This document shows positions 35,988 through 44,936 of a stretch of DNA of 64,000 bases, one piece after another. The stretch is taken from assembly GCA_021806045.1 (NCBI GenBank), contig JAJZDI010000003.1:1-64000 (forward strand), written 5' to 3'. The position numbers and the translations under genes are program-made. Source of the stretch: Actinomycetes bacterium (GTDB lineage: Bacteria; Actinomycetota; Acidimicrobiia; Acidimicrobiales; RAAP-2). Every line of letters begins with the position of its first letter. Positions within the stretch are counted from its first letter, which is position 1. Under the pieces are notes generated by a model that had not been told where the DNA came from, ran no database searches, and worked only from the letters and a program-made list of their open reading frames with translations.

Positions 35988-38900
35988 CTACCCGTCCCCT
36001 TCCGGCACCTTGGGCGGCAGCAGTTCCCTCAGCAGCTCGACCAGGGCCGAAGCCGTACCGTCGGCCACGGGCAGCGGTGCCAGCAGGCGATGCAGGTCGG
36101 CGTGGTAGGTGGCGCCGGGGGCCAGGCGGCGCAGCCGGACCTCGGCCGAGGCGGGGAGGGTGACGGGCGACAGCTTGACGGTGGCGGCAGCGCCGGCGGC
36201 CCCGGCCGGGCCCGTCCGGCCCTGAGCGCGCCCCATGCCCCGGGCCACGGTGACGGCCACGTCGGTGATCCCGAGGCGCACGCACTCGGCCCGCAGGCGG
36301 GCCACCGCCACCAGCGCCTCGGCCGGCGGCGGCAGGGGACCGAAGCGGTCCTCCCACTCGGCCCGGACGTCGTCGACCTCGTCGTCGGTCCGCACCGAGG
36401 TGAGGCGGCGGTAGGCCTCGAGGCGGACGTCCTCGGCCGGCACGTAGTCGGCCGGCAGGTGGGCGTCGTCGGGCAGGTCGAGGGAGAGCTCCACCGGTTC
36501 GGGGCGGGCCTCCCCCTTCAGCTCGGCCACCGCCTCGCTGACCATCTGGACGTAGAGGTCGTAGCCCACGGCGGCCACGTGGCCGGACTGGTCCCGGCCC
36601 AGCAGGTTGCCCGCACCGCGGATCTGCAGGTCGCGGAGGGCGATCTTGAACCCGGAGCCGAGCTCGGTGTGGTCGCCGATGGTCCGCAGGCGCTCGGTCG
36701 CCGTCTCGGAGAGGACCTGGTCGGAAGGGTGGAAGAGGTACGCGTAGGCCCGCTGCCCGGCCCGGCCCACCCGGCCCCGCAACTGGTGGAGCTGGCCGAG
36801 GCCGAGCCGGTCGGCCCGGTCGACGACGAGGGTGTTGACGGTGGGCATGTCGATGCCCGACTCGACGATGGTGGTGCACACGAGCACGTCCGCCGCTCCC
36901 TCCCAGAAGTCCATGACCACCTGCTCCAGGGAGCCCTCGTCCATCTGGCCGTGGGCCACCGCGACGCGCGCCTCGGGCACCAGGCGCCGTAGCCGTTCAG
37001 CCACCGCGTCGATGTCCTGGACGCGGTTGTGGACGAAGAACACCTGGCCCTCGCGCAGCAGCTCCCGCCGGATGGCCTCGGACACGGCGGCCTCGTCGTA
37101 GTCGCCGACGTAGGTGAGGATGGGCCGGCGGGCGGCCGGCGGCGTGTTGACCATCGACAGGTCGCGGATCCCGGTCAGGGCCATCTCCAGGGTGCGGGGG
37201 ATGGGGCTGGCTGTCAGGGTGAGGACGTCCACCCCGTCGGTCATGGCCTTGATGGCCTCCTTGTGGGCCACCCCGAAGCGCTGCTCCTCGTCGACGACCA
37301 GCAGCCCGAGGCGGCGGAAGCGCACGTCGGACCCGAGGAGCCGGTGGGTGCCGACGACCACGTCGACCGATCCGTCGGCCAGGCCGGCCAGGACCTGCGC
37401 GGCCTGGGCGTCGGTGAGGAAGCGGCTGAGGAGCTCGACGCGCACCGGGAACGGCGCGTACCGCTCGGAGAACGTCTGGTAGTGCTGGCTGGCGAGCAGG
37501 GTGGTGGGCACCAGGACGGCCGCCTGGCGCCCGTCCTGGACGGCCTTGAACGCGGCACGGATGGCCACCTCCGTCTTGCCGAAGCCGACGTCGCCGCAGA
37601 CGAGCCGGTCCATGGGGACGGGCCGCTCCATGTCCGCCTTCACGTCGGCGATGGCCTGGAGCTGGTCGGCCGTCTCGACGAAGGGGAACGACGCCTCCAG
37701 CTCGGCCTGCCACGGCGTGTCGGGGCCGAAGGCGTGGCCGGGCACCTCCAGGCGCCGGCGGTACAGGGCGACGAGGTCCTCGGCGATCTCGTGGACGGCG
37801 GCCCGGGCCTTCGAGCGGGCCCGCTGCCACTCGGAGCCTCCCAGGCGGTGGACGGTGGGCGAGTCGCCCCCGGCGTAGGGGGTGAGGAGCTCGATCTGGT
37901 CGGTGGGCAGGTAGAGCTTGTCGTCGCCCCGGTACTCGAGGAGCAGGTAGTCGCGGGTGACCCCGCCCATGGTGCGCGTCACCATGCCCCGGTAGACGGC
38001 GACGCCGTGCTGGCGGTGGACCACATAGCCGCCCGGTGCCAGGTCGTCGAAGAAGCCGTCGGTGGGTCGGGCCCGGGTGCGGGCCCGCCGGTGGGGACGG
38101 CGCCGGCCGGTGAGGTCCGACTCGCCCAGCACGGCCAGGCGGGAGGTGGGCAGGACGAAGCCCCGCTCCAGGCCGGCCACCACCACGCGCACGCCGGGCG
38201 TGGCCAGGGTGGGATCGTCGGTCCCGACGACGGGGGCGTCCATGCCCTCCTCGGCCAGGATGGCGGCGATGCGCTGGGCGCCGATGGGCGTCTCCGCCGA
38301 GAGGACGACCACGTACCCGCTGTCGACCAGCGTGCGGCACTGCGAGGCCAGCCGGGTGCCGTCACCGAGGATCGGCTCCCACCCCCGGCTCTCGATGGCA
38401 GCCACCGCGCCCGTGCCCTCGCTGGCCACCGTGTCCGTGCCGCCGGCGGCGCCCGTGCCCCCGGCCGTGACGACGTCGGTCGGCGGCACCACCGACACCA
38501 CCGCTGCCCCCGTGCGGGCCAGCATCCGCTCGTAGGGGAGGTGCAGGCGGGGGGGGCGCTCACCCAGGTCCGCCCCCCAGGTGGCGGCCAGGGAGTCGGC
38601 CAGGGCCGCCTCCTCCTCCAGGAGCTCGGTGGCCCGATCCCGCACCCGCCGGGGCTCGACGATCACCACCACGGCGCCGTCGGGAAGGAGGTCGGTGACC
38701 AGCTCCTCCGTGCCCGTCACCCACGGGAGCCATGACTCCATCCCGTCGAAGGTGGTGCCGTCGGCCAGCTGCTCCCACTGGTGGCGTCCCCAGGGGGCGG
38801 CGCCGACCAGCGCGGCGGCACGGGCCCGCACCTCCTCGCCGGCCACCAGCTCACGGCAGCCGAAGACGGTGGCCGCGCCGATTGACTCGGTCGAGCGCTG

Positions 38901-39563
38901 GGAGCCGATGTCGAACGTCGTCACCCGGTCGACCTCGTCACCCCACAGGTCGATGCGCACCGGCTCGTCGTCGGTGGAGGGGAAGACGTCGACGATCCCG
39001 CCCCGCACGGCCAGCTCACCCCGGTGCTCCACCTGTGCCTCGCGGCGGTAGCCGGCCTCGACCAGGGTCCGCACCAGGTCGTCCAGCGCCACCCGGTCCC
39101 CCACCGAGACCGTCACCGGCCGGGCGGCCGACTGCCACGGGCCGAGGCGCTGGAGCACCGCCTTGACCGGCGCCACCAGGATGGGCCCACCCCCCTCCGG
39201 GCCGTCGCCGCCGCCGGCGTGTCCGGCGTGTCTGGCACCCCCGGACAGCCGCCAGAGGGCCCGCAGCCGCTGGCCCATCGTCCCCACATCGGGGCTGATG
39301 CGTTCGAACGGCAGGGTCTCCCACGCGGGGAAGACGTCCACCGGCTCGGCCAGGAACGTCCCCAGGTCCCGGGCCAGGTGCTCGGCCGCCGTTCCGGTGG
39401 GGACGACGACCAGGACCGGACGGCGGCTCCCGAGCCGGAGCATGGCCGCCAGTGTCACCGCCTGGGCCTGGGTGCCCACCGACAGGGTGACGGGGCCGCC
39501 GCCCATCAGGCGCACCATGGCCGGCTCGGCGCGCAGCAGTGCGGGCAGGTCGCGCAGGCTCAC
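35988..39563 (-). CDS. mfd: Transcription-repair coupling factor
   Basis: A 1191-residue helicase-translocase that removes stalled RNA polymerase and recruits UvrA. The N-terminal UvrB-like module (DVFPAWETLPFERISPD) and the RNA-polymerase-interacting CarD-like domain (GGYVVHRQHGVAVYRG) are present. The superfamily 2 motor has Walker A CGDVGFGKTEVAIR, Walker B VVDEEQRFGV, TASPIPRTLEM and QLRGRVGRAGQRAYAYL. The C-terminal TRCF domain has ELSLDLPDDAHLP. Full length. Starts 45 bp downstream of pth and heads the mfd-foldase-mazG run. Confidence 0.97.
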   Translation of the reverse strand: MSLRDLPALLRAEPAMVRLMGGGPVTLSVGTQAQAVTLAAMLRLGSRRPVLVVVPTGTAAEHLARDLGTFLAEPVDVFPAWETLPFERISPDVGTMGQRLRALWRLSGGARHAGHAGGGDGPEGGGPILVAPVKAVLQRLGPWQSAARPVTVSVGDRVALDDLVRTLVEAGYRREAQVEHRGELAVRGGIVDVFPSTDDEPVRIDLWGDEVDRVTTFDIGSQRSTESIGAATVFGCRELVAGEEVRARAAALVGAAPWGRHQWEQLADGTTFDGMESWLPWVTGTEELVTDLLPDGAVVVIVEPRRVRDRATELLEEEAALADSLAATWGADLGERPPRLHLPYERMLARTGAAVVSVVPPTDVVTAGGTGAAGGTDTVASEGTGAVAAIESRGWEPILGDGTRLASQCRTLVDSGYVVVLSAETPIGAQRIAAILAEEGMDAPVVGTDDPTLATPGVRVVVAGLERGFVLPTSRLAVLGESDLTGRRRPHRRARTRARPTDGFFDDLAPGGYVVHRQHGVAVYRGMVTRTMGGVTRDYLLLEYRGDDKLYLPTDQIELLTPYAGGDSPTVHRLGGSEWQRARSKARAAVHEIAEDLVALYRRRLEVPGHAFGPDTPWQAELEASFPFVETADQLQAIADVKADMERPVPMDRLVCGDVGFGKTEVAIRAAFKAVQDGRQAAVLVPTTLLASQHYQTFSERYAPFPVRVELLSRFLTDAQAAQVLAGLADGSVDVVVGTHRLLGSDVRFRRLGLLVVDEEQRFGVAHKEAIKAMTDGVDVLTLTASPIPRTLEMALTGIRDLSMVNTPPAARRPILTYVGDYDEAAVSEAIRRELLREGQVFFVHNRVQDIDAVAERLRRLVPEARVAVAHGQMDEGSLEQVVMDFWEGAADVLVCTTIVESGIDMPTVNTLVVDRADRLGLGQLHQLRGRVGRAGQRAYAYLFHPSDQVLSETATERLRTIGDHTELGSGFKIALRDLQIRGAGNLLGRDQSGHVAAVGYDLYVQMVSEAVAELKGEARPEPVELSLDLPDDAHLPADYVPAEDVRLEAYRRLTSVRTDDEVDDVRAEWEDRFGPLPPPAEALVAVARLRAECVRLGITDVAVTVARGMGRAQGRTGPAGAAGAAATVKLSPVTLPASAEVRLRRLAPGATYHADLHRLLAPLPVADGTASALVELLRELLPPKVPEGDG

Positions 39564-39608
39564 CGTCTCAGGGTACCGGCGCCCGGTACGGTCCTGGCCC
39601 GGCCACCC

Positions 39609-40220
39609 CTACTCGGTTGGCGCGGTGTTGAAGCGCTGCATGGCGGCGTCGACGCCCTCGGAGACGAGCACCTCGACGGCGTCGGCCGCCTGCTCGAGGG
39701 TGACGGCCAGGAGCTCCCGCTCCCGGGCCCCCGGGCGCGACAGCACGTAGTCGGCACCGTGCAGGCGCCCGGGCGGCTTGCCGATGCCGATCCGCACCCG
39801 GGTGTAGTCCCGCGTCCGCAGCGCACGGTCGATCGACCGCAGCCCGTTGTGCCCGGCGTTGCCACCGCCGACCTTGACCTTGAGGCGGCCGGCGGGGAGG
39901 TCGAGCTCGTCGTGGACCACGACCAGCGGTGCGCCGCCTCCCCGGCGCACCAGGGGCGCCGCCGCCGCACCCGACTCGTTCATGAAGGTGGTGGGCACGG
40001 CCAGGAGGACCCGGCTGCCGGCCAGCTGCACCGTGGCGGCCCGGGCGTGGAGCCCCCGCTCGGCGCGCAGGCGCCCACCGGCCCGGGCGGCCAACAGGTC
40101 GACGACGTCCGCCCCGACGTTGTGGCGGGTGCCATCGAACTCGGCGCCAGGATTGCCCAGGCCGATGACGACCAGGTCGACCGGGGTGCCGGTCCGGTCG
40201 CGCTCGGGCCGGAGGGGCAG
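39609..40220 (-). CDS. pth: Peptidyl-tRNA hydrolase, apparent CTG start
   Basis: A 203-residue enzyme that releases peptides from dropped-off peptidyl-tRNA. IGLGNPGAEFDGTRHNVG carries the catalytic His. TFMNESG, VVHDELDLPAG and GGNAGHNGLRSI complete the active site, so the enzyme looks intact. No in-frame ATG, GTG or TTG precedes IGLGNPG after the in-frame TAG at 40224-40226, which is also the rplY stop. CTG 40220 lies 6 bases after GAGGG in the rplY tail and is the best start. The first usable canonical codon downstream (40094) would cut away the catalytic His. Confidence 0.9.
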   Translation of the reverse strand: MPLRPERDRTGTPVDLVVIGLGNPGAEFDGTRHNVGADVVDLLAARAGGRLRAERGLHARAATVQLAGSRVLLAVPTTFMNESGAAAAPLVRRGGGAPLVVVHDELDLPAGRLKVKVGGGNAGHNGLRSIDRALRTRDYTRVRIGIGKPPGRLHGADYVLSRPGARERELLAVTLEQAADAVEVLVSEGVDAAMQRFNTAPTE

Positions 40221-40223
40221 GGC

Positions 40224-40871
40224 CTAGCCCTCGCTCGATCCCTCGCCGGAGGTGGCCGCCTGGCCACCCTCGGCCTCGCCCTCGCCCTCGCCGCCCTCAC
40301 CGGCGGCCGCCTGGACCCGAGGCGGCAGCCCGAGGACGACGACCGTCTCGGCATCGGTGTCCGACTCGACGCCGCGGGGCAGGGAGATGTCGGCCACCTT
40401 GATCGACGACCCGATCTCGAGGCCGGAGATGTCCAGATCGATGACGGTGGGGATGTCGGCCGGCTTGGCCTTCACGGCCAGAGTGAAGAGCTGCTGGTCG
40501 ACGATGCCGTCCCCGTGGTTCACCTCGATGGGGTCACCCACCAGGTTCACCGGCACGTCGGCGGCGATGACCTCGTCACGCCGGACGATGAGGAAGTCGA
40601 TGTGGGTGACGACGCCGCGCACCGGGTGGCGCTGGACGTCACGGGCCAGGGTGAGGTGGCGTGCGCCGTCGATCTCGAGGTCGAGCAGCGTGTTGAGACC
40701 GGCGTCGCCCGAGACGGCCTGGCGGAACTCCCGGGCGACCACCGACACGGGGATGGGGTCGGTGCCATGTCCGTAGACGACCCCGGGGATCCGCCCCGAC
40801 GCCCGCAGGCGGCGCGACGAACTCGACCCTGGTTCGCGGCCGGACTCGGCGACGAGCGTGATCTCGGGCAT
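40224..40871 (-). CDS. rplY: 50S ribosomal protein L25 / general stress protein Ctc
   Basis: A 215-residue long-form bL25 that binds 5S rRNA. LVAESGREPGSSSSRRLRASGRIPGVVYGHG and HLTLARDVQRHPVRG (quoted in part) match the 5S-binding N domain, and IPTVIDLDISGLEIGSSIKVADI the C-terminal beta domain of Ctc. The C terminus is an acidic Gly/Glu tail. The pth gene follows within four bases, as in most actinobacteria. The upstream 346 bp (40872-41217) hold no ORF I can support. Confidence 0.94.
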   Translation of the reverse strand: MPEITLVAESGREPGSSSSRRLRASGRIPGVVYGHGTDPIPVSVVAREFRQAVSGDAGLNTLLDLEIDGARHLTLARDVQRHPVRGVVTHIDFLIVRRDEVIAADVPVNLVGDPIEVNHGDGIVDQQLFTLAVKAKPADIPTVIDLDISGLEIGSSIKVADISLPRGVESDTDAETVVVLGLPPRVQAAAGEGGEGEGEAEGGQAATSGEGSSEG

Positions 40872-41217
40872 GGCGTGCTCCTCGGGCAGTGTCGGCGGTC
40901 ACGGGTGCCGGATGGCCTCCGGTCCCGCTGGTGGGACGTGTGCAACGGGACGTGAGCGCAGGACGTGCGGGCGGACGCCGGGCGTGCGTGGTGCAGGACC
41001 GGAGCCCGACCGGGGAATCCTGGCCGAACGTCCCGATCGGTACGGGCAGCCGACGCTGGCGCGCGACCACCTGAACCTTCAGGCCGGAAGAGTCTAGACG
41101 AGCGGGCGGGGGACCGGCCAACGCCTGGGAGTGGACGCCCATGAACGGGTCACCGGGCCCACCGGAGTATCAGGACTAGGGTTCCGCCCCGACGGACCGA
41201 AGCCCCCGAGGAGAGTC
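40872..41217. other. Divergent intergenic region between rplY and the collagen-like gene
   Basis: 346 bp without a supported gene. It must hold both promoters. Seen: a CTGAA-cc-TTCAG inverted repeat at 41071-41082 and the 8-bp palindrome GTCTAGAC at 41092-41099. A GGAGAG ribosome binding site lies just before ATG 41218. No tRNA, riboswitch core or terminator recognised. Confidence 0.5.
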
Positions 41218-42435
41218 ATGACCACACGCTTCCGTCGCGGTGCCGCCGCGGCCATCGTCGCACTGCTCCTGATGGGCGCCGGTGTGACCATCGGGCAGAG
41301 CTCGGTCCCCCGCAGCCCCACGGTCCGCCTCTCGGCCCAGTTGGACTCGGCCACCCGCGTTGCCGCCACCACGACCGGAACGGGGTACTGGCTCGTCACC
41401 TCGGACGGCAACGTCTTCACCTTCGGCACCGCCCAGAACTACGGGTCGATGGCCGGCAAGCCGCTCAACGCGCCGATCACCGGAATCGTCCCCACGGCAG
41501 ACGACCATGGCTACTGGCTCGTCGCCAGGGACGGTGGCGTGTTCGCCTTCGGCGACGCCGTCTTCCACGGCTCTCTGGGCGGAAGGTCGCCCAACGCCCC
41601 CATCGTCGGCATGGCCTCAGCCGTCCCGGCCGCCGTCGCCACGAGGCAGCTCGACAGCGGCGCCGGCCAGCCCACTTCGACCGTCGGCAACGACGGTGAC
41701 TTCTACCTCGACACCACCTCCACCGTGCTCTACGGCCCCAAGGCCAACGGCACCTGGCCGAGTTCGGGTACTGACCTGATCGGCGCCACGGGACCAGCGG
41801 GACCAGCGGGTGCGACGGGTGGGACCGGCCCACAGGGACCAGCGGGACCAGCGGGTGCGACAGGTGGGACCGGCCCACAGGGACCAGCGGGCCCAGCGGG
41901 ACCAGCGGGACCAGCGGGCACCGCACTGACCTACGAATCGAGCAGCACGATCTCGGTCTCGACAGCATCCGGGGGACTCCCCTCGAACGGCGCGCTTCTC
42001 CCCCTGGACGGTTCGCTCAACAGCGACGCCGTCCAGGTTCCGTTCGGACCGACGATCGACGTGACGTCGACCGGCGGCTACATACCCCAGAGCGTCCCGC
42101 AGAACGAGACGATCACGTCGATGACCGCCTACTTCTCCACCACCACGCCCCTGGCCCTCGTCGGGACCACGGTCACACTCACGGCTCAGCTGTACGAAAG
42201 CCCCGCCTTTAGCAACACCTTCGACCCGGTACCGGGTGCGGTCGTGGTCCTCGTGCCGCCGCTGACCGGCATCGTCTCCCCCGGCACCGTTTCCAACGGC
42301 ATCGTCACGGGCCTCAGCATCCCCGTACCGGCCGGAACCAAGTTGATGACGGTGATCACCGCGTCGGCCTCCGGAACAGCGCTGATCGACATCATCAACG
42401 GGTTCGGCTCCGTCGGGATCTCGGCGTCGGCGTGA
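41218..42435 (+). CDS. Secreted collagen-like protein with BclB-type C-terminal domain
   Basis: A 405-residue exported protein. Signal peptide about 1-28 (RFRRGAAAAIVALLLMGAG). Two GYWLVxxDGxVFxFG repeats (about 56-125) match a repeat family seen in actinobacterial surface proteins. A spacer, then 16 uninterrupted Gly-X-Y triplets (about 191-238; GPAGPAGAT, GGTGPQ). The last about 165 residues (TITSMTAYFSTTTPLALVG, VTLTAQLYES, VPGAVVVLVPPLTGI) closely resemble the C-terminal domain of Bacillus exosporium BclB-type glycoproteins, a trimerising domain. Start ATG 41218 after GAGGAGAG. Likely a surface or extracellular trimer. It sits between prs and rplY, on the opposite strand. Confidence 0.82.
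   Translation: MTTRFRRGAAAAIVALLLMGAGVTIGQSSVPRSPTVRLSAQLDSATRVAATTTGTGYWLVTSDGNVFTFGTAQNYGSMAGKPLNAPITGIVPTADDHGYWLVARDGGVFAFGDAVFHGSLGGRSPNAPIVGMASAVPAAVATRQLDSGAGQPTSTVGNDGDFYLDTTSTVLYGPKANGTWPSSGTDLIGATGPAGPAGATGGTGPQGPAGPAGATGGTGPQGPAGPAGPAGPAGTALTYESSSTISVSTASGGLPSNGALLPLDGSLNSDAVQVPFGPTIDVTSTGGYIPQSVPQNETITSMTAYFSTTTPLALVGTTVTLTAQLYESPAFSNTFDPVPGAVVVLVPPLTGIVSPGTVSNGIVTGLSIPVPAGTKLMTVITASASGTALIDIINGFGSVGISASA
41794..41928 (+). repeat. 45-bp repeat of the collagen-like segment
   Basis: The block encoding GPAGPAGATGGTGPQ is present twice in near-identical form, followed by four GGACCAGCG-type 9-bp units. The near-identity at DNA level shows recent expansion by slippage. Confidence 0.85.
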
Positions 42436-42486
42436 ACGACCCCTCCAGGGTCAACCGGTCCACCCGTGGGCCGTGCGGGCCCTGGT

Positions 42487-42507
42487 CCGGGGCACCGACC
42501 GCCCCGG
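42487..42507. terminator. GC hairpin between convergent collagen-like gene and prs
   Basis: CCGGGGC-accgacc-GCCCCGG: a perfect 7-bp stem with a 7-nt loop, 51 bp after the collagen-like stop and 43 bp after the prs stop. No T tract follows on either strand, as is common for high-GC actinobacteria; it could serve both genes. Confidence 0.5.
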
Positions 42508-42550
42508 GATAGAGCACGCGCACGGTGGCAGGGAACCTCCGCACGTCCGC

Positions 42551-43522
42551 TCAGGCCAGGTTCTCGCCCCCGAAGATCTCCGACACCGACGTGTCCTCGA
42601 ACACGGCGTCGATGGCATCGGAGATGAGCTCGGCCACCGAGAGGATCTCCAGCTTGTCGAAGTGGCGCTCGGGAGGGATGGGCAGCGTGTTGGTCACCAC
42701 CACCTTGGTCAGCGCCGAGTTCTTCAGGCGGTCGACGGCCGGGTCGGACAGGACGGCGTGGGTGGCCATGCACCACACCTCCGCCGCGCCCCGGTCGGCC
42801 AGCAGCTCGGCCGCAGCCACGATGGTGCCGGCCGTGTCGATCATGTCGTCGATGAGGACGCACGTGCGCCCCTCGACGTCACCCACCACCTCGCGGGCCT
42901 CGACGGCGTTGACCTTGCCCCGCGGCCTCGTCTTGTGCACGAGGGCCAGGTCGGCCGACAGGTGCTGGCTGAAGCGCTCGGCCACCTTGACGCGCCCGGC
43001 GTCAGGCGCCACCACCACCAGGTCGGGCACGTCCTGCCTGCGGAGATAGTCGACCAGCACGGGGGCGGCCGTGAGGTGGTCGAACGGCACGTCGAAGAAC
43101 CCCTGGATCTGGCCCGAATGCAGGTCGACGCTCACCACCCGGTCGGCCCCGGCGACCGAGAGCATGTCGGCCACCAGCTTGGCCGTGATGGGCTCACGGC
43201 CGGTGGCCTTGCGGTCCTGGCGGGAGTAGCCGTAGTAGGGGCAGACCGCCGTGATCCGCTTGGCCGAGGCCCGCTTGGCAGCGTCGATCATGATGAGGTG
43301 CTCCATCAGCGAGTCGTTCACCGGTCCGCAGTGGGTCTGGACGATGAAGACGTCGCTGCCGCGGATGGAGCTCCCGTAGCGGCAGTGGATCTCGCCGTTG
43401 GCGAACTCCCGGAGGTTCGCCTCACCCAGCTCGACGCCGAGCTTGTCGGCGATCTCCCTGGCCAGTTCGGGGTGCGACCGCCCGGAGACGAGCGCAAGGC
43501 GACGGCGGGGAGTGAATTCCAT
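42551..43522 (-). CDS. prs: Ribose-phosphate pyrophosphokinase
   Basis: A 323-residue PRPP synthetase using ribose 5-phosphate and ATP. RRLALVSGRSHPELAREIA, FANGEIHCRYGSSIRG, CPYYGYSRQDRKATGREPI, the signature DLHSGQIQGFFD, and the PRPP loop VLIDDMIDTAGTI are all present. ATG 43522 gives the usual N terminus; a GTG 9 codons earlier is less likely. It follows glmU by 109 bp in the same direction, the usual actinobacterial glmU-prs pair. It supplies PRPP for nucleotides and for TrpD. Confidence 0.96.
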   Translation of the reverse strand: MEFTPRRRLALVSGRSHPELAREIADKLGVELGEANLREFANGEIHCRYGSSIRGSDVFIVQTHCGPVNDSLMEHLIMIDAAKRASAKRITAVCPYYGYSRQDRKATGREPITAKLVADMLSVAGADRVVSVDLHSGQIQGFFDVPFDHLTAAPVLVDYLRRQDVPDLVVVAPDAGRVKVAERFSQHLSADLALVHKTRPRGKVNAVEAREVVGDVEGRTCVLIDDMIDTAGTIVAAAELLADRGAAEVWCMATHAVLSDPAVDRLKNSALTKVVVTNTLPIPPERHFDKLEILSVAELISDAIDAVFEDTSVSEIFGGENLA

Positions 43523-43631
43523 GCCGGCAACGCTACCGCGGCGACGCACCGGCGTCCGTGGCCACAGGGCCGGCCACAGGGCCGGCTGCGGACAGGCGAC
43601 AGGACCGACAGGGCCGGCAGAGCCCGGACCG

Positions 43632-44729
43632 TCAGCCTCCGGACGAGAACCCTGATCCCGGCGGCACGACCACCCCCGCCATGACGGTCGAGCCCTCCTC
43701 CAGCACCGCGAACGGCCCGACCCGCGCCTCCGCTCCGATCTCGGCGTGGCGGGCGACGGTGTGCGAGAGGCGGGCTCCCTCGCCCACCGTGGTGTCGACG
43801 AGGTGGCAGTCGGGTCCGATCTCGGCGTGTGCGGCGACCGTGCAACGGCCCTGGAGGATCACCCCGGGGAGGAGGACCACGTCGGCCTCCAGCTCCACCT
43901 CGGCGTCGATGTAGGTCCGCTCCGGGTCCCACATGGTCACGCCCCGGCGCATCCACCGCTCGTTGATGCGGTCCCGCAGCTCCGCCTCGGCCACGGCCAG
44001 CTGGGCGCGGTCGTTGACGCCGGCCACCTCCATGGTGTCGTCGACCACCAGCGACACGACCCGGTGCCCGGCCTGGTAGAGGACCCCGATGGCATCGGTC
44101 AGGTAGTACTCGCCCTGGGCGTTCGCCGGGCTGATGCGCCGCAGCGCCGGTGCCACGACGCTGCGGCGGAAGCAGTAGATCGACGTGTTCACCTCGTGCA
44201 CGTCGCGTTCCTCGTCGGTGGCGTCCCCGTGCTCCACCACCCGGGCCACGGCGTCGTCCCGGCCGCGCACCACCCGCCCGTACCCGGTGGGATCGTCGAG
44301 CACGGCGGTGAGGAGGGTGGCGGCCGCGTCCGAGGAGCGGTGGCGGCGCACCAGCGCGGCGAGGGTGGCCGGACGGAGGAGCGGGGTGTCCCCCGGCAGC
44401 ACCACCACGTCGCCGTCACCGTCGCCGTCATCCTCGGGCAGGCCGGTGAGCGCCACCGCCATGGCGTCCCCCGTGCCCCGCTGCTCCGGCTGCTCGACGA
44501 ACTCGATGGCCAGGCCGGCGGGGGCGTGCTCCACGAGCGTCTTCGTCACCCAGTCGGCCCGGTGGCCGACGACGACCACGACCCTCGAGACGGGCAGGCC
44601 GGCGAGCGCGTCGAGCACGTGGAGGATCATGGGGCGGCCGCACAGCCGATGCAGCGGCTTGGGGCGGGCCGAGCGCATCCGCGTCCCCTCCCCGGCGGCA
44701 AGGACCACGGCGGTCAGATCTCGCGTCAT
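43632..44729 (-). CDS. glmU: GlmU-type UDP-GlcNAc pyrophosphorylase, lacking the acetyltransferase part
   Basis: A 365-residue protein. The N-terminal uridyltransferase is complete: VLAAGEGTRMRSARPKPLH, GDAMAVALTGL, VLPGDTPLL, NTSIYCFRR and GVNDRAQLA. A left-handed beta-helix starts (YIDAEVELEADVVLLPG, AEIGPDCHL, AEIGAEARVGPF). It stops after about 100 residues. The usual GlmU (about 450-480 residues) continues with the acetyltransferase active site, which is absent. Only 109 bp separate the stop from prs, too little for the missing part, so a simple frameshift is not the reason. It should make UDP-GlcNAc from GlcNAc-1-P; another enzyme must acetylate glucosamine-1-P. Confidence 0.88.
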   Translation of the reverse strand: MTRDLTAVVLAAGEGTRMRSARPKPLHRLCGRPMILHVLDALAGLPVSRVVVVVGHRADWVTKTLVEHAPAGLAIEFVEQPEQRGTGDAMAVALTGLPEDDGDGDGDVVVLPGDTPLLRPATLAALVRRHRSSDAAATLLTAVLDDPTGYGRVVRGRDDAVARVVEHGDATDEERDVHEVNTSIYCFRRSVVAPALRRISPANAQGEYYLTDAIGVLYQAGHRVVSLVVDDTMEVAGVNDRAQLAVAEAELRDRINERWMRRGVTMWDPERTYIDAEVELEADVVLLPGVILQGRCTVAAHAEIGPDCHLVDTTVGEGARLSHTVARHAEIGAEARVGPFAVLEEGSTVMAGVVVPPGSGFSSGG

Positions 44730-44851
44730 GGGGCCCATTCTTCCCACATGGACGGCGCCCGTGCCGGGATCCGGGGCCGGCACCACTCCCTGCAGCGACC
44801 GCGGACGGCACCGGCCAATTCGCCGACTACCCCTACACGGGGAATCACCTA

Positions 44852-44880
44852 TTGGCCACGCACAGTGATGGGCGTACCCT
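44852..44880 (+). promoter_or_regulatory. Candidate promoter of the prepilin operon
   Basis: TTGGCC at 44852-44857 and TACCCT at 44875-44880, separated by 17 bases, resemble -35 and -10 boxes. They lie about 57 bp ahead of the preferred GTG start at 44937. Judged by eye only. Confidence 0.35.
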
Positions 44881-44936
44881 GACGCCGAACCATGCGTACC
44901 ACCAGAAGGTCGACCGTCATACCGGGAGGGGGATCC

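Noticed and set aside
43523-43631. Frameshifted remainder of GlmU
   Set aside because: Only 109 bp before prs and no hexapeptide-repeat coding in any frame, so truncation is real rather than a frameshift artefact.
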